Made by a program: the position numbers and the translations under genes. Positions 10,780-20,909 of a DNA stretch of 64,000 nucleotides are shown here, in pieces; position 1 is the first letter of the stretch, and each line of letters opens with the position of its first letter. Source of the stretch: Ostrinia nubilalis (Eukaryota > Arthropoda > Insecta > Lepidoptera > Crambidae); contig NC_087099.1 of assembly GCF_963855985.1 (NCBI RefSeq), forward strand, positions 4,556,001 through 4,620,000, written 5' to 3'. Below the pieces are notes generated by a model. That model saw only the letters and a list, made by a program, of their open reading frames with translations. It was not told the DNA's origin and searched no databases.

Positions 10780-10956
10780 CTCTGAAATCCAACTGCACCA
10801 CGTCCAAATCAGCTATCACCATGGGCGGCTTCGAGGCGGTCTTCTCGTAGTCGTTGAACCACTCGCATCGCAGTCTCTTGGCCTCGTCCCACACTTCCAG
10901 CAGGTCTTTGTCGTACTGAACTACCACTGTGTTCTCGTAGAACTGCCCGTGGAGGT
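10780..10956 (-). CDS. ZP-domain protein, coding exon 4 (ZP-N cysteine 4 and linker)
   Basis: This 177-nt exon runs from acceptor TATCTTCCAG to donor AGAG|GTTAGTG, phase 1 at both ends. It encodes residues 107-164: LHGQFYENTVVVQYDKDLLE, then VWDEAKRLRCEWFNDYEK, then TASKPPMVIADLDVVQLDFR. The Cys at 136 in RLRCEW is the fourth ZP-N cysteine, and the VVVQYD strand before it is typical of the ZP-N fold. The exon joins in frame upstream through a split Asp codon (KP-D) and downstream through a split Gly. It is the only full-length copy; seven 3' partial copies follow it in the intron. Donor choice among the eight near-identical donors cannot be settled by reading, but the first one preserves the frame. 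Confidence 0.92.
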
Positions 10957-11029
10957 CTGGAAGATAGGTTTAAGTTAAGAGAGTTTCATAGGAACAAAGC
11001 GGAATATCTTTGGATGTAATAAATAGGCG

Positions 11030-11160
11030 ACTGAGTTTCTTGCGCTCGCTGCTTCTTCTCAGCAATGGCTCATTTATTGTCCCGAAGCTATTGTTAAGCT
11101 AAGTCTATGTTTATTGTGTAATGCATTTTGCTTGCCAAATAAAGGATTTTCAATTCTAAG
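11030..11160 (+). repeat. LINE/SINE 3'-end-like repeat fragment
   Basis: GAGTTTCTTGCGCTC, then CTTCTTCTCAGCAATGGC, then AAATAAAGGATTTTCAATTC match the general pattern (TTCTTCTCAGCA ... AATAAA ... TTTTGATTT) of lepidopteran retroposon tails. Better-preserved examples are at 26998-27155 and 58030-58245. Confidence 0.45.
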
Positions 11161-12567
11161 AGTACCTATTATGCATTAATCTGATGACGTAATTATGTTA
11201 AAGTTAATTTCAATATCAATATTTTTTCCAACTCACCAATAATTTTATAAATAATGTTTAAGTAAGTATTTACTTTTCAATAAGATCTTCATGATCTAAA
11301 GTAACATTTTAAAATCCTTATTATTGTTGGGGCTATAGCTATACCTACGCGGATGAACTCACGCAAAAAGTTGAAATCGCCCGAAGAACGCGGATCGAAC
11401 CAGAAGCCGGAGGCTTGCACGCAAGCGAAACTGACCCCTAAGAGCTTCTAGCGAACTCCCTTTCAGAACCACAATCCATTAGGACATTAATCTTCCAACT
11501 TTGACTGGCGGTTAACACGTCCGGACCCTATCGCGCGAGATATAAAATCGATTTCGGATTGTCGCTGCGTTTAATACGTCACGTTGTATTGGAGGCCTTT
11601 AGGGTCGCAAATGCTTTGGTGTGTCGGGAAGGAAATGGTCTCGGTACTGGATTGAGGGTTGGCGTCTCAGAGGCGGGGTGCTGGAGGAATTTGGACCTTG
11701 AGCGCTGTGATATGCGGTCTGGCGGGTGGCGGTTCTGAGAAACAATGCTCGCGCGCAACATTCGCAGAAGGAGCGGGACGCATGGCCCCCGTTATACTCC
11801 ACACTAGCCGTAGTGGGATCAACTAGAAATCGGAATGAGAAAAACTCACTTTGTTAAACTAAGGCCGACACGGTAAAGTTGACGGTTGCGATTTATTACG
11901 AAATTGTTACGAATTATCAGTACTGGGAACATAAAAGGCGATAAAGTATAAAAATGAAAGAAGAATTTGCGGACATTTCGCGACGCCTCCAGACTTATGA
12001 GTTTGCCTTCAGGCTGCATTTTTGGTAATTCAACTAATAACCTTAAATGATATTGCACCTCCACACGTCCATTATTCATTTACGATCTTATCTTGCGTTT
12101 CATACATGGACCGCGTTATTGCTGTAGATCAGGTATTAACGAACACGATACGTGTGAAAGGCAAGTAAATCAATTTCCAATCTGATAATATTTATATTGT
12201 TAGTCATCGTCAGTTTTCAGAAAATATCAAAAGCACTTCGTCACAGCTCAATAATCTCAGCTGTAGAAACGTTTTCACTGAAATTCCTCAGATTATTTTA
12301 TTATCTGTCTAGATAGTTACGCCCTAGGGCAGGTCTATTGTCCGACATTCCTTATCCGCGTGCCCCACCTGGCTCTTATAATATTAACAGCTCGTAAATA
12401 TCTTTCGACACTCAGAATACGGAACAAACCAGAAACCGTCAACGGGCGTAAATGTGTATTCATATAAAGTACTCCAAATCGCACTACTTTGACTTTAGAG
12501 CAATCAGTCAATGGCCGGCGCGCGCATTGTTTACATATCCGTCAGATTGACACTTTATAATTAAATT

Positions 12568-12644
12568 ATGCCGTCTTGTGCCGTTCCAACATGTAAGAAT
12601 GCTACTGGAATTACGAAGAAAGTGCATGGGATCATGTTTTATCC
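12568..12644 (+). CDS. THAP zinc-finger gene, first coding exon
   Basis: ATG at 12568 opens MPSCAVPTCKNATGITKKVH, then GIMFYP, followed by donor CC|GTAAGT, phase 2. The start M-x-x-C-A-V-x-x-C-x-N with a hydrophobic F-x-x-P about 15 residues later is the N-terminal half of a C2CH THAP domain, a sequence-specific DNA-binding module found in both transcription factors and domesticated P-element-like transposases. It lies on the strand opposite the ZP gene, inside its third intron. A GC-rich stretch (GGCCGGCGCGCGC at about 12515) just upstream could be promoter. The second half of the THAP domain (W...I, then C-x2-H) was not found in the window, so this is a fragment, a gene with an unrecognised exon, or a pseudogene. 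Confidence 0.6.
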
Positions 12645-12689
12645 GTAAGTAGCACATTTCCAATTCATTTTAATTAAATAATAATTTTC

Positions 12690-12965
12690 AAAAAAAATCA
12701 CGGTTGTATTTTGTAAGTGTTGCCACAGGTCAACGGAATATTTTACCCTACTTTTTTATATTGAATTACATTTGTCTACTTATAAAAAAATCACGCGTTA
12801 ATTTTGTTAGCGTTACCACAGAATAATGGAATATTTTCCCCATCCTTTTTGTTTTAATTAGTTTTTAGTGTAATTTCATCCATGACATGACAACCTGATT
12901 AATTAAATTATAAGTGCCACTTGTGGTCTAAACTGAATAAATATTTTTGATTTTGATTTGATTTC
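12690..12965 (+). repeat. Diverged tandem duplication followed by a retroposon tail
   Basis: Two related stretches, about 12690-12780 and 12785-12860, share AAAAAAATCACG, GTTRCCACAG, AATGGAATATTTT-type blocks. At 12913-12965 follows TAAGTGCCACTTGTGGTCTA, then AACTGAATAAATATTTTTGA, a tail that is repeated at about 58180-58235. This fills most of the gap between the two possible THAP-gene exons. Confidence 0.5.
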
Positions 12966-13166
12966 AATATATTGAATTAATTTATAATATTACTCCCTAA
13001 TAATGAGGAGATAATAAATTACTATCGTGAATTTCATACTTTCCCATTTATTCAAAAGTAAGGCATTGGTATCAACAGATCAGCAGCAGCAATATTTGTA
13101 TATTTAATAATAATTTTAAGTAATTAATTATTGCTTACATACCTACTTACTCTGATTTTTTTTCAG

Positions 13167-13255
13167 GATACACAGCCAGAGTTGCCTCGCAATCAAATTT
13201 AAGTATTGGTGATGTTTTTGATTTGGATTCTGTTTTTGACTCCAAGAAAAGTTAA
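13167..13255 (+). CDS. Possible terminal exon with poly(A) signal
   Basis: After an acceptor TTTTTTTTCAG (ending 13166), one frame reads YTARVASQSNLSIGDVFDLD, then SVFDSKKS, and stops at 13253-13255. AATAAA follows at 13310-13315. The composition looks like an acidic protein C-terminus. It needs a phase-1 upstream exon, whereas the THAP exon ends in phase 2, so a direct join is out of frame and gives a stop after about 15 codons. It may belong to the THAP gene through an unseen exon, or be chance. Confidence 0.25.
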
Positions 13256-13948
13256 ACTAAAAGCACTACTGCGCCGTAAACAAATGTTTTGTTGTCGATA
13301 TGTTTACATAATAAAGAACCTTAAGTTTCTTTTTTGTTTTACTTGGCATTCTAAAATTTATATTCGACTTTTGTAATTGACTTTTAAATAACATATTATA
13401 CCTACATAAAATATAGTACATATATTACACTATTTAATAGAAATAAATAATCATCTTACACTTAGTTACTTCGGAGTAAAAATTAAATTCATAGGTAGGT
13501 AGGTACTATCTATGCCTATGGCCAGTCATGTCGTCTCGTTCTATCGCAAAGAATCACCATTTGATAAGAGCGAGAGCAAAAACGGAAATGGATAGTTAAC
13601 ACTGGCCGTGTGTACTTATTTCACTTACTTATTTTTTACTTGTTTAACATCTCTTTAAAAAATTACATAATTTTACCCCAAAAATGGGGGTGTCACACGG
13701 CGCTAGTAACACTAAAGGGGGTAGAGGGGCGCGGGAGGGGAAGTATTTTGGACACAAGTTGCCGCGTAGAAATGTTATCGAACACTCCTTCTGGTTTGTT
13801 CTGTATTCTGAGTTTCGACATAACAATGAGCAGCGTAAATACTAATTAAGAGACATCTTAGCACAAGCCGAAGTAAAATAAAACGAACAGAAAACTCTAC
13901 ACTGTTGCACTTTAATGAAAGTGACCTGTTCCCTACCAAAAAGTTATA

Positions 13949-14883
13949 AGGGAGAGTCCGCTAATTTGGACCAGTTTTTTTCAATCCCATTTTACACATA
14001 GTTGTCTTTTGTTTTTGCTAATTTTCATGGTATTATAATAAAAGATACATTATTCAACTTAGTATTTCATAAGTATTAATTAACATGATTGTTGTATATT
14101 TAGCACAAATCAACAAAGTACGAGTTCAGAGCTTCGGTCCAATTTAGCCAACCGGTTCGATAATTTGTACCACAGGGTTACTAAATTGGATTTCAATAAA
14201 TTTCAAGCCTTTAAAAAAACTATGGCAAAATATTATACGATTCATTCTTAACAAATTAGGAAACGAAGAGGAACAGTAGTTAATAACATAGATAATCAAT
14301 ATTGTTTTACACTTTATCACGATTTTGAGTACAAGTTTTGTAATTCCAATTATCGTAACGCACACTTGTACCTAATCTACTTTGCCAGTCTTTTGCTTTC
14401 ATTTATTGTCAGTCAAACATAACTACGCTATTATAACTTCAAAATATGATTTACTAAAAAAAATTTCAAAATCCTTTGGTAAAGTTCCATACAACTTGAT
14501 GTGGTACAATTTAGCCGACTAGGTGATAGTGCTTTTAAAAAATCGGTAAAAAATATAGCTTATAAATACCGAAAAATGTTTCAAATAATTGTAATCCACA
14601 CTAATTTACGCTTCTAAATAATATATTAGAAACACCCTGTGATTAAATTTAACAAAATTACAATCTAAACATGTATTGTCAAAAGTTACTTGAAAACAAT
14701 GAAAAAATACTTTTCAAAATAAAACACACCGTGTTTGTTGTCACGGCAAAAACCACATGGCCGATATTAATTGATTTTAGTTGTGTATCGCTGAGTGTTG
14801 CAATTACAGACATTCAATAAATACTTTACGAAATATGAGGGTGGTACAATTTACCCGGCGGTACAATATACCGAACTCTCCCC
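13949..14883. mobile_element. 935-bp non-coding TIR element with iterated GGTACAATTTAGCC motif
   Basis: The ends AGGGAGAGTCCGCTA (left) and, complemented, GGGGAGAGTTCGGTA (right) are inverted copies flanked by TA (13947-13948 and 14884-14885). The interior repeats the motif GGTMCAATTTAGCC or its complement at about 13962, 14136-14149, 14162, 14503-14516, 14843-14856 and 14860-14872. No protein domain is visible in any frame. The TA duplication would fit Tc1/mariner, but the assignment is uncertain. Confidence 0.65.
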
Positions 14884-15114
14884 TATGTAAATCAGATGAT
14901 CCTTACATTGTACCATACATAGTAGCTCGCCGAACATAATTTATTCCCGAGATAATAAATTACGGCAACTTGTTTTCGATAAGACGACAAAAGACCCCGA
15001 AACTCTCAACGTAAGAAGATCATTAATGTGTTTCTGGCGATTGTATTTCCATCACATGCTTTCATGCATGCACTAGAGAATCATACTTTATTATAGTGGT
15101 AGTAGATAGAATGC

Positions 15115-15474
15115 TTAGTCCAGCTTAATACGTCTTAGCTCCATTCGTTTGTCACATAAATAACAAGCAGACGCACCTTTAACTACTTTTACCGGTATAT
15201 TACGCGAGACTTTTAACTTCAGGTTTGTGGACAGTTTAATGGGATTATGCACACAGTTACAATATTTGTAGATCAAGATTAATGGTAGTAATTTAAAATT
15301 ACCACAAGTGAAGCAAACAAAGATGTTGGTGACAGTCATAATCCAGCTGACATCAAAGTAAGCTAAGAAAATGTAAAACTGAGTAATGTTAATGAGGAAA
15401 TATTTATCACACATCCTCTGAAGGCTGTCGATGTAGCAGGACCTGATTGATATAAACATCAGAGGTGATGACAT
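15115..15474 (-). CDS. Unrecognised 119-aa open frame
   Basis: An open frame begins MSSPLMFISIRSCYIDSLQR and ends in a basic tail (KRMELRRIKLD). It has hydrophobic stretches at roughly residues 30-60 and 60-72 and eight or more cysteines. I do not recognise a family. An in-frame stop lies a few codons upstream, with no obvious splice acceptor. It starts right beside one arm of an inverted repeat. It may be chance or a remnant of a membrane-protein gene. Confidence 0.15.
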   Translation of the reverse strand: MSSPLMFISIRSCYIDSLQRMCDKYFLINITQFYIFLAYFDVSWIMTVTNIFVCFTCGNFKLLPLILIYKYCNCVHNPIKLSTNLKLKVSRNIPVKVVKGASACYLCDKRMELRRIKLD

Positions 15475-15477
15475 CCC

Positions 15478-16060
15478 AACAGTTCTGCCATGCTAGCGAT
15501 ATCAGTAGTAACTCCAATATTTTGTTGTTTAAAAAACTCCTGTCAGCATGTCTGAAATAGAGCTCATTATGTTTTTTTCCAATAATTAACTTTTTAAAAA
15601 AAATAAAACCGACTTCAAATGCGTGAACACAAAAAAAAACTAAAAATTAAAAATATTGCGTATAAAAAAGTTCATCTCCAATTTTCCACCCTTGGGGATG
15701 AAATATTTTCTTCAAATTCGCATGAAACCACCCTTTTGATAATACCTATTCAACAAAAAAATAATCGTTCAAATTGATTTATAATCGGCGGAGATATTGC
15801 GTATAAAAAAGTTCATCCCCAATTTTCCACCCTTGGGGGTTGTTTTTTCTATTATTAAATTTAAATGGGACCACCCTTGAGGTATTACCTATACGCCGAA
15901 AAAAGATTTGTTCAAATCGGTTCATAATTGGCGGAGTTATCGCGTAACAAACATAGAAAAAAAAAAAAACATACGGGTCGAATTGAGAACCTCCTCCTTT
16001 TTTGAAGTCGGTTGAAAAATGGAGTTACTGCTGATATCGCTAGCGCGGCAGAGTTGTTGT
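15478..16060. repeat. Inverted repeat pair enclosing a 7810-type repeat
   Basis: Arms 15478-15516 and 16022-16060 pair through GCTAGCGATATCAGTAGTAA and its near-complement TTACTGCTGATATCGCTAGC. Between them, 15598-16018 is a second copy of the 7810-8215 repeat, running from AAATAAAACCGACTTCAAAT to TTTTTTGAAGTCGGTTGAAA. The enclosed copy also carries the roughly 140-bp internal units. The arms suggest a small hairpin element into which the repeat inserted. Confidence 0.65.
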
Positions 16061-16126
16061 ATTGTAACGCAACATTTTATTTAGGTGGGGCTGCTTAAGG
16101 ATTTGCCACACTGAATGCGTTCTGCT

Positions 16127-16487
16127 GGCAGTGGTCAAGTCAAAGTGAACGCAGCCCGCATAACGTATGAGAAACATTTTTGGTCAGGGTACGGTCTGCG
16201 TGCAGCGGTCCGGGCAATACAATCTATCAGTGGTCGTGACACGGCAATCTGTCAGCGGTGTGGTTTGCGTTCTTTCCAACGCAGGGTCAAATCTCATCAA
16301 TTCAAAATGTATCATCATCATCATCATCTCAGCCATAGGACGTCCACTGCTGAACATAGGCCTCCCCCAATGCTTTCCATGTTGCCCGGTTGGTAGCGGC
16401 CTGCGTCCAGCGCCTTCAAAATGTATAGAGACTGACAATGTTGTTTATACATGATGCAGGCTGCGTTCACTTTGACCTGACCGTACC
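16127..16487. mobile_element. TIR element (GGTCAAGTCAAAGTGAACGC) split by a LINE fragment
   Basis: Left end 16127-16157 and right end 16459-16487 are inverted copies of about 30 bp. The interior has further CTGCGTGCAGCGGTCC-like repeats. A 5'-truncated LINE (16313-16414) has inserted inside it. Small open frames across this region are artefacts of the TIR and LINE sequence. Confidence 0.7.
16313..16414 (-). mobile_element. Truncated LINE 3' end with 12-bp target duplication
   Basis: Read on the minus strand, this is the final part of an insect LINE with a GAT-triplet tail. It contains the GGACGTCCACTGCTGAACAT core in complement. TTCAAAATGTAT flanks it exactly on both sides (16301-16312 and 16415-16426), which defines the insertion as a clean retrotransposition event. 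Confidence 0.85.
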
Positions 16488-18230
16488 TATCTAGTTAGTA
16501 TCTAGTGAGGCATATCTTTTTAACGTGCCGCAGATGAAAATAAAGGTAAACAGCGGCTCTCTACGCATGCCACGCACATCTGACTTCCTTCGCGCGTGCG
16601 CAATTATCCTAACTGTTCAGTTTATGTTTCCAGGTTCCGGGTAACTTTATGCGTTTGCAAAAAGGTCGTGTTAATTGAATTAACTTTTTTCGTATAACTG
16701 AGATGCCACGTCATTAAGTTTCTCTGTGCGAGTTAGTTCGTCGGTACTGTTTTAATTGTAAGTCTACTTTTTGCTGACCTACCCCGTTACGTAGTGTTTT
16801 GTCCAGTTTCAAACAGTTATCTATGACAAAAATACAAATACAAAGTCATAACCCTGACCTTGAACCTACATTCATCCAGTATTGTAGCCATGCCATAACT
16901 TTTATAACTCTTAGGATTAGTCTACCTATCTGTATATATAATGTGTAACTCTCACCAGCCAGCTAATGGTTTCGCTCCAAATTTTACAACTCAGGTACGA
17001 GTATGTGTTCCTTTTTATAGTTATTGTTTTGACATTTATCCCCGCAACATTATCAACCATGTTAACTGCCTCTTGCTCGTAATTTACGCCCGCAAGTAGC
17101 CGTTTCCTGAAGAGCCCAAAATAACAAGCGCCAGTTTAACGATTTTGTTATAAATGTCTTAATCATTCTTAATTATAGCACCTACGAATTTTTATTATTC
17201 TCCATAAACGTCAGCGGTGTACAGATTTATAAAATGACAGAAATTATAATCCGTATATAGCTACGAGAATTGTTTTTGAATGTCAAGGCGATGATTTTAG
17301 CATATTTAAAAGCATTTATGATATGAAGAAAGCTGCTGAATCATTAAAAGGTAGGATTATACATTCGAATGGTGACAATAAAATATTTTCGGGTATCATC
17401 AGTAGGCTGAGTAGGTTATCAGGGCGATAAAAGCCGATGATTTACATGTTATTATCCTTATTCACATGATATTGTGGTCAGAAGGCGCGGAAACCTGAAG
17501 AGGTCGAGAGGTGAAGGCTATAAAATATTTGATATAGAAAAGGCATAACGACATTTATGCATAACGGTTGATGATTTTAATGACCAGCGCCTTTTGAAAG
17601 ATATCAGTGGTATACGGTGATTTATGTCAAAAGTATATGCCTTTTATGAATGAGCAACCAAATACTCTATAATGAAAAGTCATCCCATACTACAGTAATT
17701 TAAAAAATTGTAAAGATGTACGTTTATTTCTTAGAGATAATATTACATAAATATAAAAAAGTCATTACCATCTATTGAGGTGATATTGTAAATAAATAAT
17801 TAAGTCAGACGCGACATTTATTATGTAGTACGGCAACACAGCCGAAGCGTCAAGCTGTAAGTACCCACTTAAGTAATTACATAATAAATGTCACATTGGT
17901 CTTGTTGCTCTTAGTTTTAAAACAATCAACGATATCATTAATCCTCCAATGAGGTAGAGTTTGTTTTTTATTTTTTATTAATTTATGCTTTGTATAATAA
18001 ACAAAAGCAACGGGAATTGTAATTGACGCTAAGCGAAACTAAAATAGTGTGTAAAATATCCATAGCGGAGAGGAACGCTTACGATAGTGGTTTCCAAACC
18101 TAATAAATTACTGAAATCAGCCCCCAATGGGTGCTAAGGAAAATCGAGAAAGATTATTTCAAAATAACCTCGGTCAACTGCGGGACTTATATTAACTGTT
18201 GCCTGTAGGTTGTATTTTTTATTAAAAAAA

Positions 18231-18605
18231 AAAGTTTAAGAGCCTTTGCTTGCATGAAGTATTAATACAGCTTTTGAGTGTGACAGATTTATTGTAAGCT
18301 AATGATGCTTGTTCACAAGCATCAGTTTGCCTGCGGTTGTGTTTTTCATTTCAATAAGTTTGGGAACGTATGCATAAAGTATCATCATACAACCGTCAAG
18401 TGTGAGATGGATTGATTGGTGAGCTAATGATCACCTGATGATGATAACCTGGGGTCGTATATTTAGCCGTACCTATATTGATATCAAGCCAAAAAGTTTG
18501 GGAGCCTGTGCATAAGGTAACATTATACAACCGTCTAGTGCGAGATGGATTTATTGTGAGCTAATGATCCCTGTTCGCATCAGTTACCGGCGGGATGTAT
18601 TTATT
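18231..18605 (+). repeat. Three diverged tandem units of about 115-140 bp
   Basis: Units begin at about 18231, 18353 and 18490 and share the order: GTTTGGGAGCCTGTGCATAA, GTATCATTATACAACCGTC, GTGTGAGATGGATTTATTG, TGAGCTAATGAT. The first unit is the most diverged. No coding frame is shared. It could be an old satellite fragment or a duplicated regulatory block. Confidence 0.7.
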
Positions 18606-19393
18606 GATTTCACACCGTTTGCCGCGGTCCATTTACGCAAATTCATTCGTCACGTGTCTGTTAGTGTTTGCTAACGTACAGACCGGAATTACCGTTTTGG
18701 ACTCGGTTAACAATTTATATGTTCCCAGCTTCGGATCTAGATGGAATTATTTGTTGTCAATTGAAACGGCATTAATATAACGAGGTAACAGTTTATAAGT
18801 TTGATTAATTTAATATGTATAGTGGGACTGATATGTCCAGTCTCTTGCGTCCGTAATAGAAAACATCGTATTTCAATTTTCAATCAGTGATGATTGGGAT
18901 TCGATGTATTACGTTTTATTGCAATATTGACGGCGTATATCGATAGTGGAAGTATCAATTAATGTAAGGGACATTTTGGCCAAAATGAGTTATATATACC
19001 AACGCATTCAGAATTTTCGGCTCTATCGATTGGTATACTTGAAATGTTGATATCTTTAAAAAAATGTCCCTTACCTTAAACATTTTTAGTCGTCTGAATA
19101 CGACTTTTGGGGAAACAAATGATTTAAAGGACGTAAATTCCTTTTAATAATACAATTCAGCCCTTACCCTAAACTGTTGGTTTTAACTTTTGAACTCATT
19201 GAACCTTACTTCATTTAAAACTTTTTGATTTATTATAATTAGGCCCTTACGTTAATATGCATATAGGATATCAATTACTTTTTTTGGTGGTGATATGCAT
19301 TTAATGCCTCCCACTCCTACTACACTTATGAACACTAAGTTGTCTTGTTTCTATCTTTTTTCTGTTCATTTTTACGCAGTTAGGTTTTTGACC

Positions 19394-20909
19394 GAGGGGC
19401 TGAAGGCTCTTCAGAAGCTGTTCAATTCCGTCATCCTCGAAGGAAAAACGCCTACGGTATGGCACAGAAGTGTGGTGACACTCTTCTTCAAAAAAGGCGA
19501 CAAAACCTTGTTGAAGAATTATAGACCCATCTCACTTCCGAGCCATGTCTACAAGCTGTTTTCGAGAGTCATTACGAATCGTCTCGCTCGTAAGCTCGAT
19601 GACTTCCAGCCTCTCAATCTCTCAATCGCTTTAGTACACCACATACATACGCCACGGCAAATTATACAGAAGACCGAGGAGTATAGTCAGTCACTTTGCC
19701 TGGCGTTTGTGGACTATGAGAAAGCTTCGATCGAGACCTGGGCAGTACCTACTACAGTTTCTCCAACGGTGTCAAGTTGACTACCTATATCGATACATCG
19801 AAATGTTGAAAGGCTTGTACGAAAACGCCACAATGTCGTTCCGTCTCCAGGATCAAGACTCGAAACCAGTTGCAGCAGCAGACAGGGGGAACTGAAAACT
19901 CCGAAACTGTTTCTGGACTGGAACGGATTCGGCATAAATATCAACGGTGACTAAATAACCCACCTTCGATTCGCAAACGATATCATAGCCATGGCTGAGA
20001 CCGTGGAAGATCTAGGCACAATGCACAATGGCCTGAGTCGAGCCTCTCAACAAGGGGGTCTTAAAATGAAACATGGACAAGACAAAATCATGTCAAATGT
20101 CCGTGTTGCACCCACTCCTCTAAAGGTTGGATACTCTACACTCGGCAGTTGTTGACACTTATATATACCTAGTACAAACAGTCCAGTTAGGCTGGTTATA
20201 GTGTCACGCGGACCGTCCAGTGCGGATCCGCTTCACACAGCCGATCTGTAAACTTCGAGGAAGCGTTTTAGAGTAATGCGGTCCGCAGGAATCGCTCGCT
20301 CCCTATCAGTTCATACAGATTGGCTGTGCGGAGCGATCCGCACTGACGGTCTGCGTGACACTAAAACCAGCCTTAGGTAGGTCTAACTTCGAGGAAGAGG
20401 TCAATCGTCGAATCCAACTCGGCTGGCAACGTTCAGGAAACTTCGTGATATTCTCACGTCTGAAATATCGCACTGTCTCAAGACAAAAGTCTTTGATAAC
20501 TTATGGATCTGAGACATGGTCGCTTACTGTGGGCCTCATAAGAAGACTCAAGGTCAAAGGCGATGGAGCGTGCTATGCTCGTAGTGATTGCACCAGAAAT
20601 GACGTGATCCGCAGGAGAACCAAAGTGACTGACATAGTCCGCAGAATCGCTAAAATCAAGTGGCAGTGGATGGAGCTCGTAGCTTGCAAAGCTGATGGCC
20701 GCTGGGGCAGAAAAATTCTTGAGTGGCGACCACGAGCTGGAAGACGTAATGTGCTGCAGACCCCCACTAGGTCGACCGACGATCTGGTGAAGGTTGTAGG
20801 AGGTGCCTGGATGCGGGTGGCGCAGGACCGGTTGTTGTGGAAATCCTTGGGGGAAGACCTTTGTCCAGCAGTGGACGTCATTCGGCTAAAACGAACGAAC
20901 GATAATTGA
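19394..20909 (+). pseudogene. Degenerate LINE endonuclease/reverse-transcriptase
   Basis: Several frames must be combined. 19394 onward gives LKALQKLFNSVILEGKTPTV and LLKNYRPISLPSHVYKLFSR (RT fingers), then FVDYEKA (RT motif A). A different frame at about 19950-20050 has LRFANDIIAMAETVED, in which the catalytic F-A-D-D box is FAND. From 20490 to the end it reads TYGSETWSLTVGLIRR through KVTDIVRRIAKIKWQW, WGRKILEWRPRAGRR and SLGEDLCPAVDVIRLKR, the standard LINE C-terminal region. Frameshifts, the D-to-N change and a MITE at 20190 make it non-functional. It is probably an RTE-like clade of the kind common in Lepidoptera. Confidence 0.85.
20190..20372. mobile_element. MITE, Harbinger-like (GGCTGGTTWTAGTGTCACGC ends)
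   Basis: A 183-bp element is flanked by TTA (20187-20189 and 20373-20375), with inverted ends GGCTGGTTATAGTGTCACGC and GCGTGACACTAAAACCAGCC. It interrupts the LINE reading frame and is therefore younger than that LINE. A close relative is at 23348. Confidence 0.85.

Noticed and set aside
9808..10956. CRISPR-like array of regular repeats
   Set aside because: The units are 139-bp exon copies joined head to tail with no variable spacers, in a eukaryotic intron.
15115..15474. C-terminus of an insect chemoreceptor
   Set aside because: Hydrophobic segments and cysteines gave that impression, but the characteristic receptor C-terminal motif is absent and there is no upstream exon in frame.
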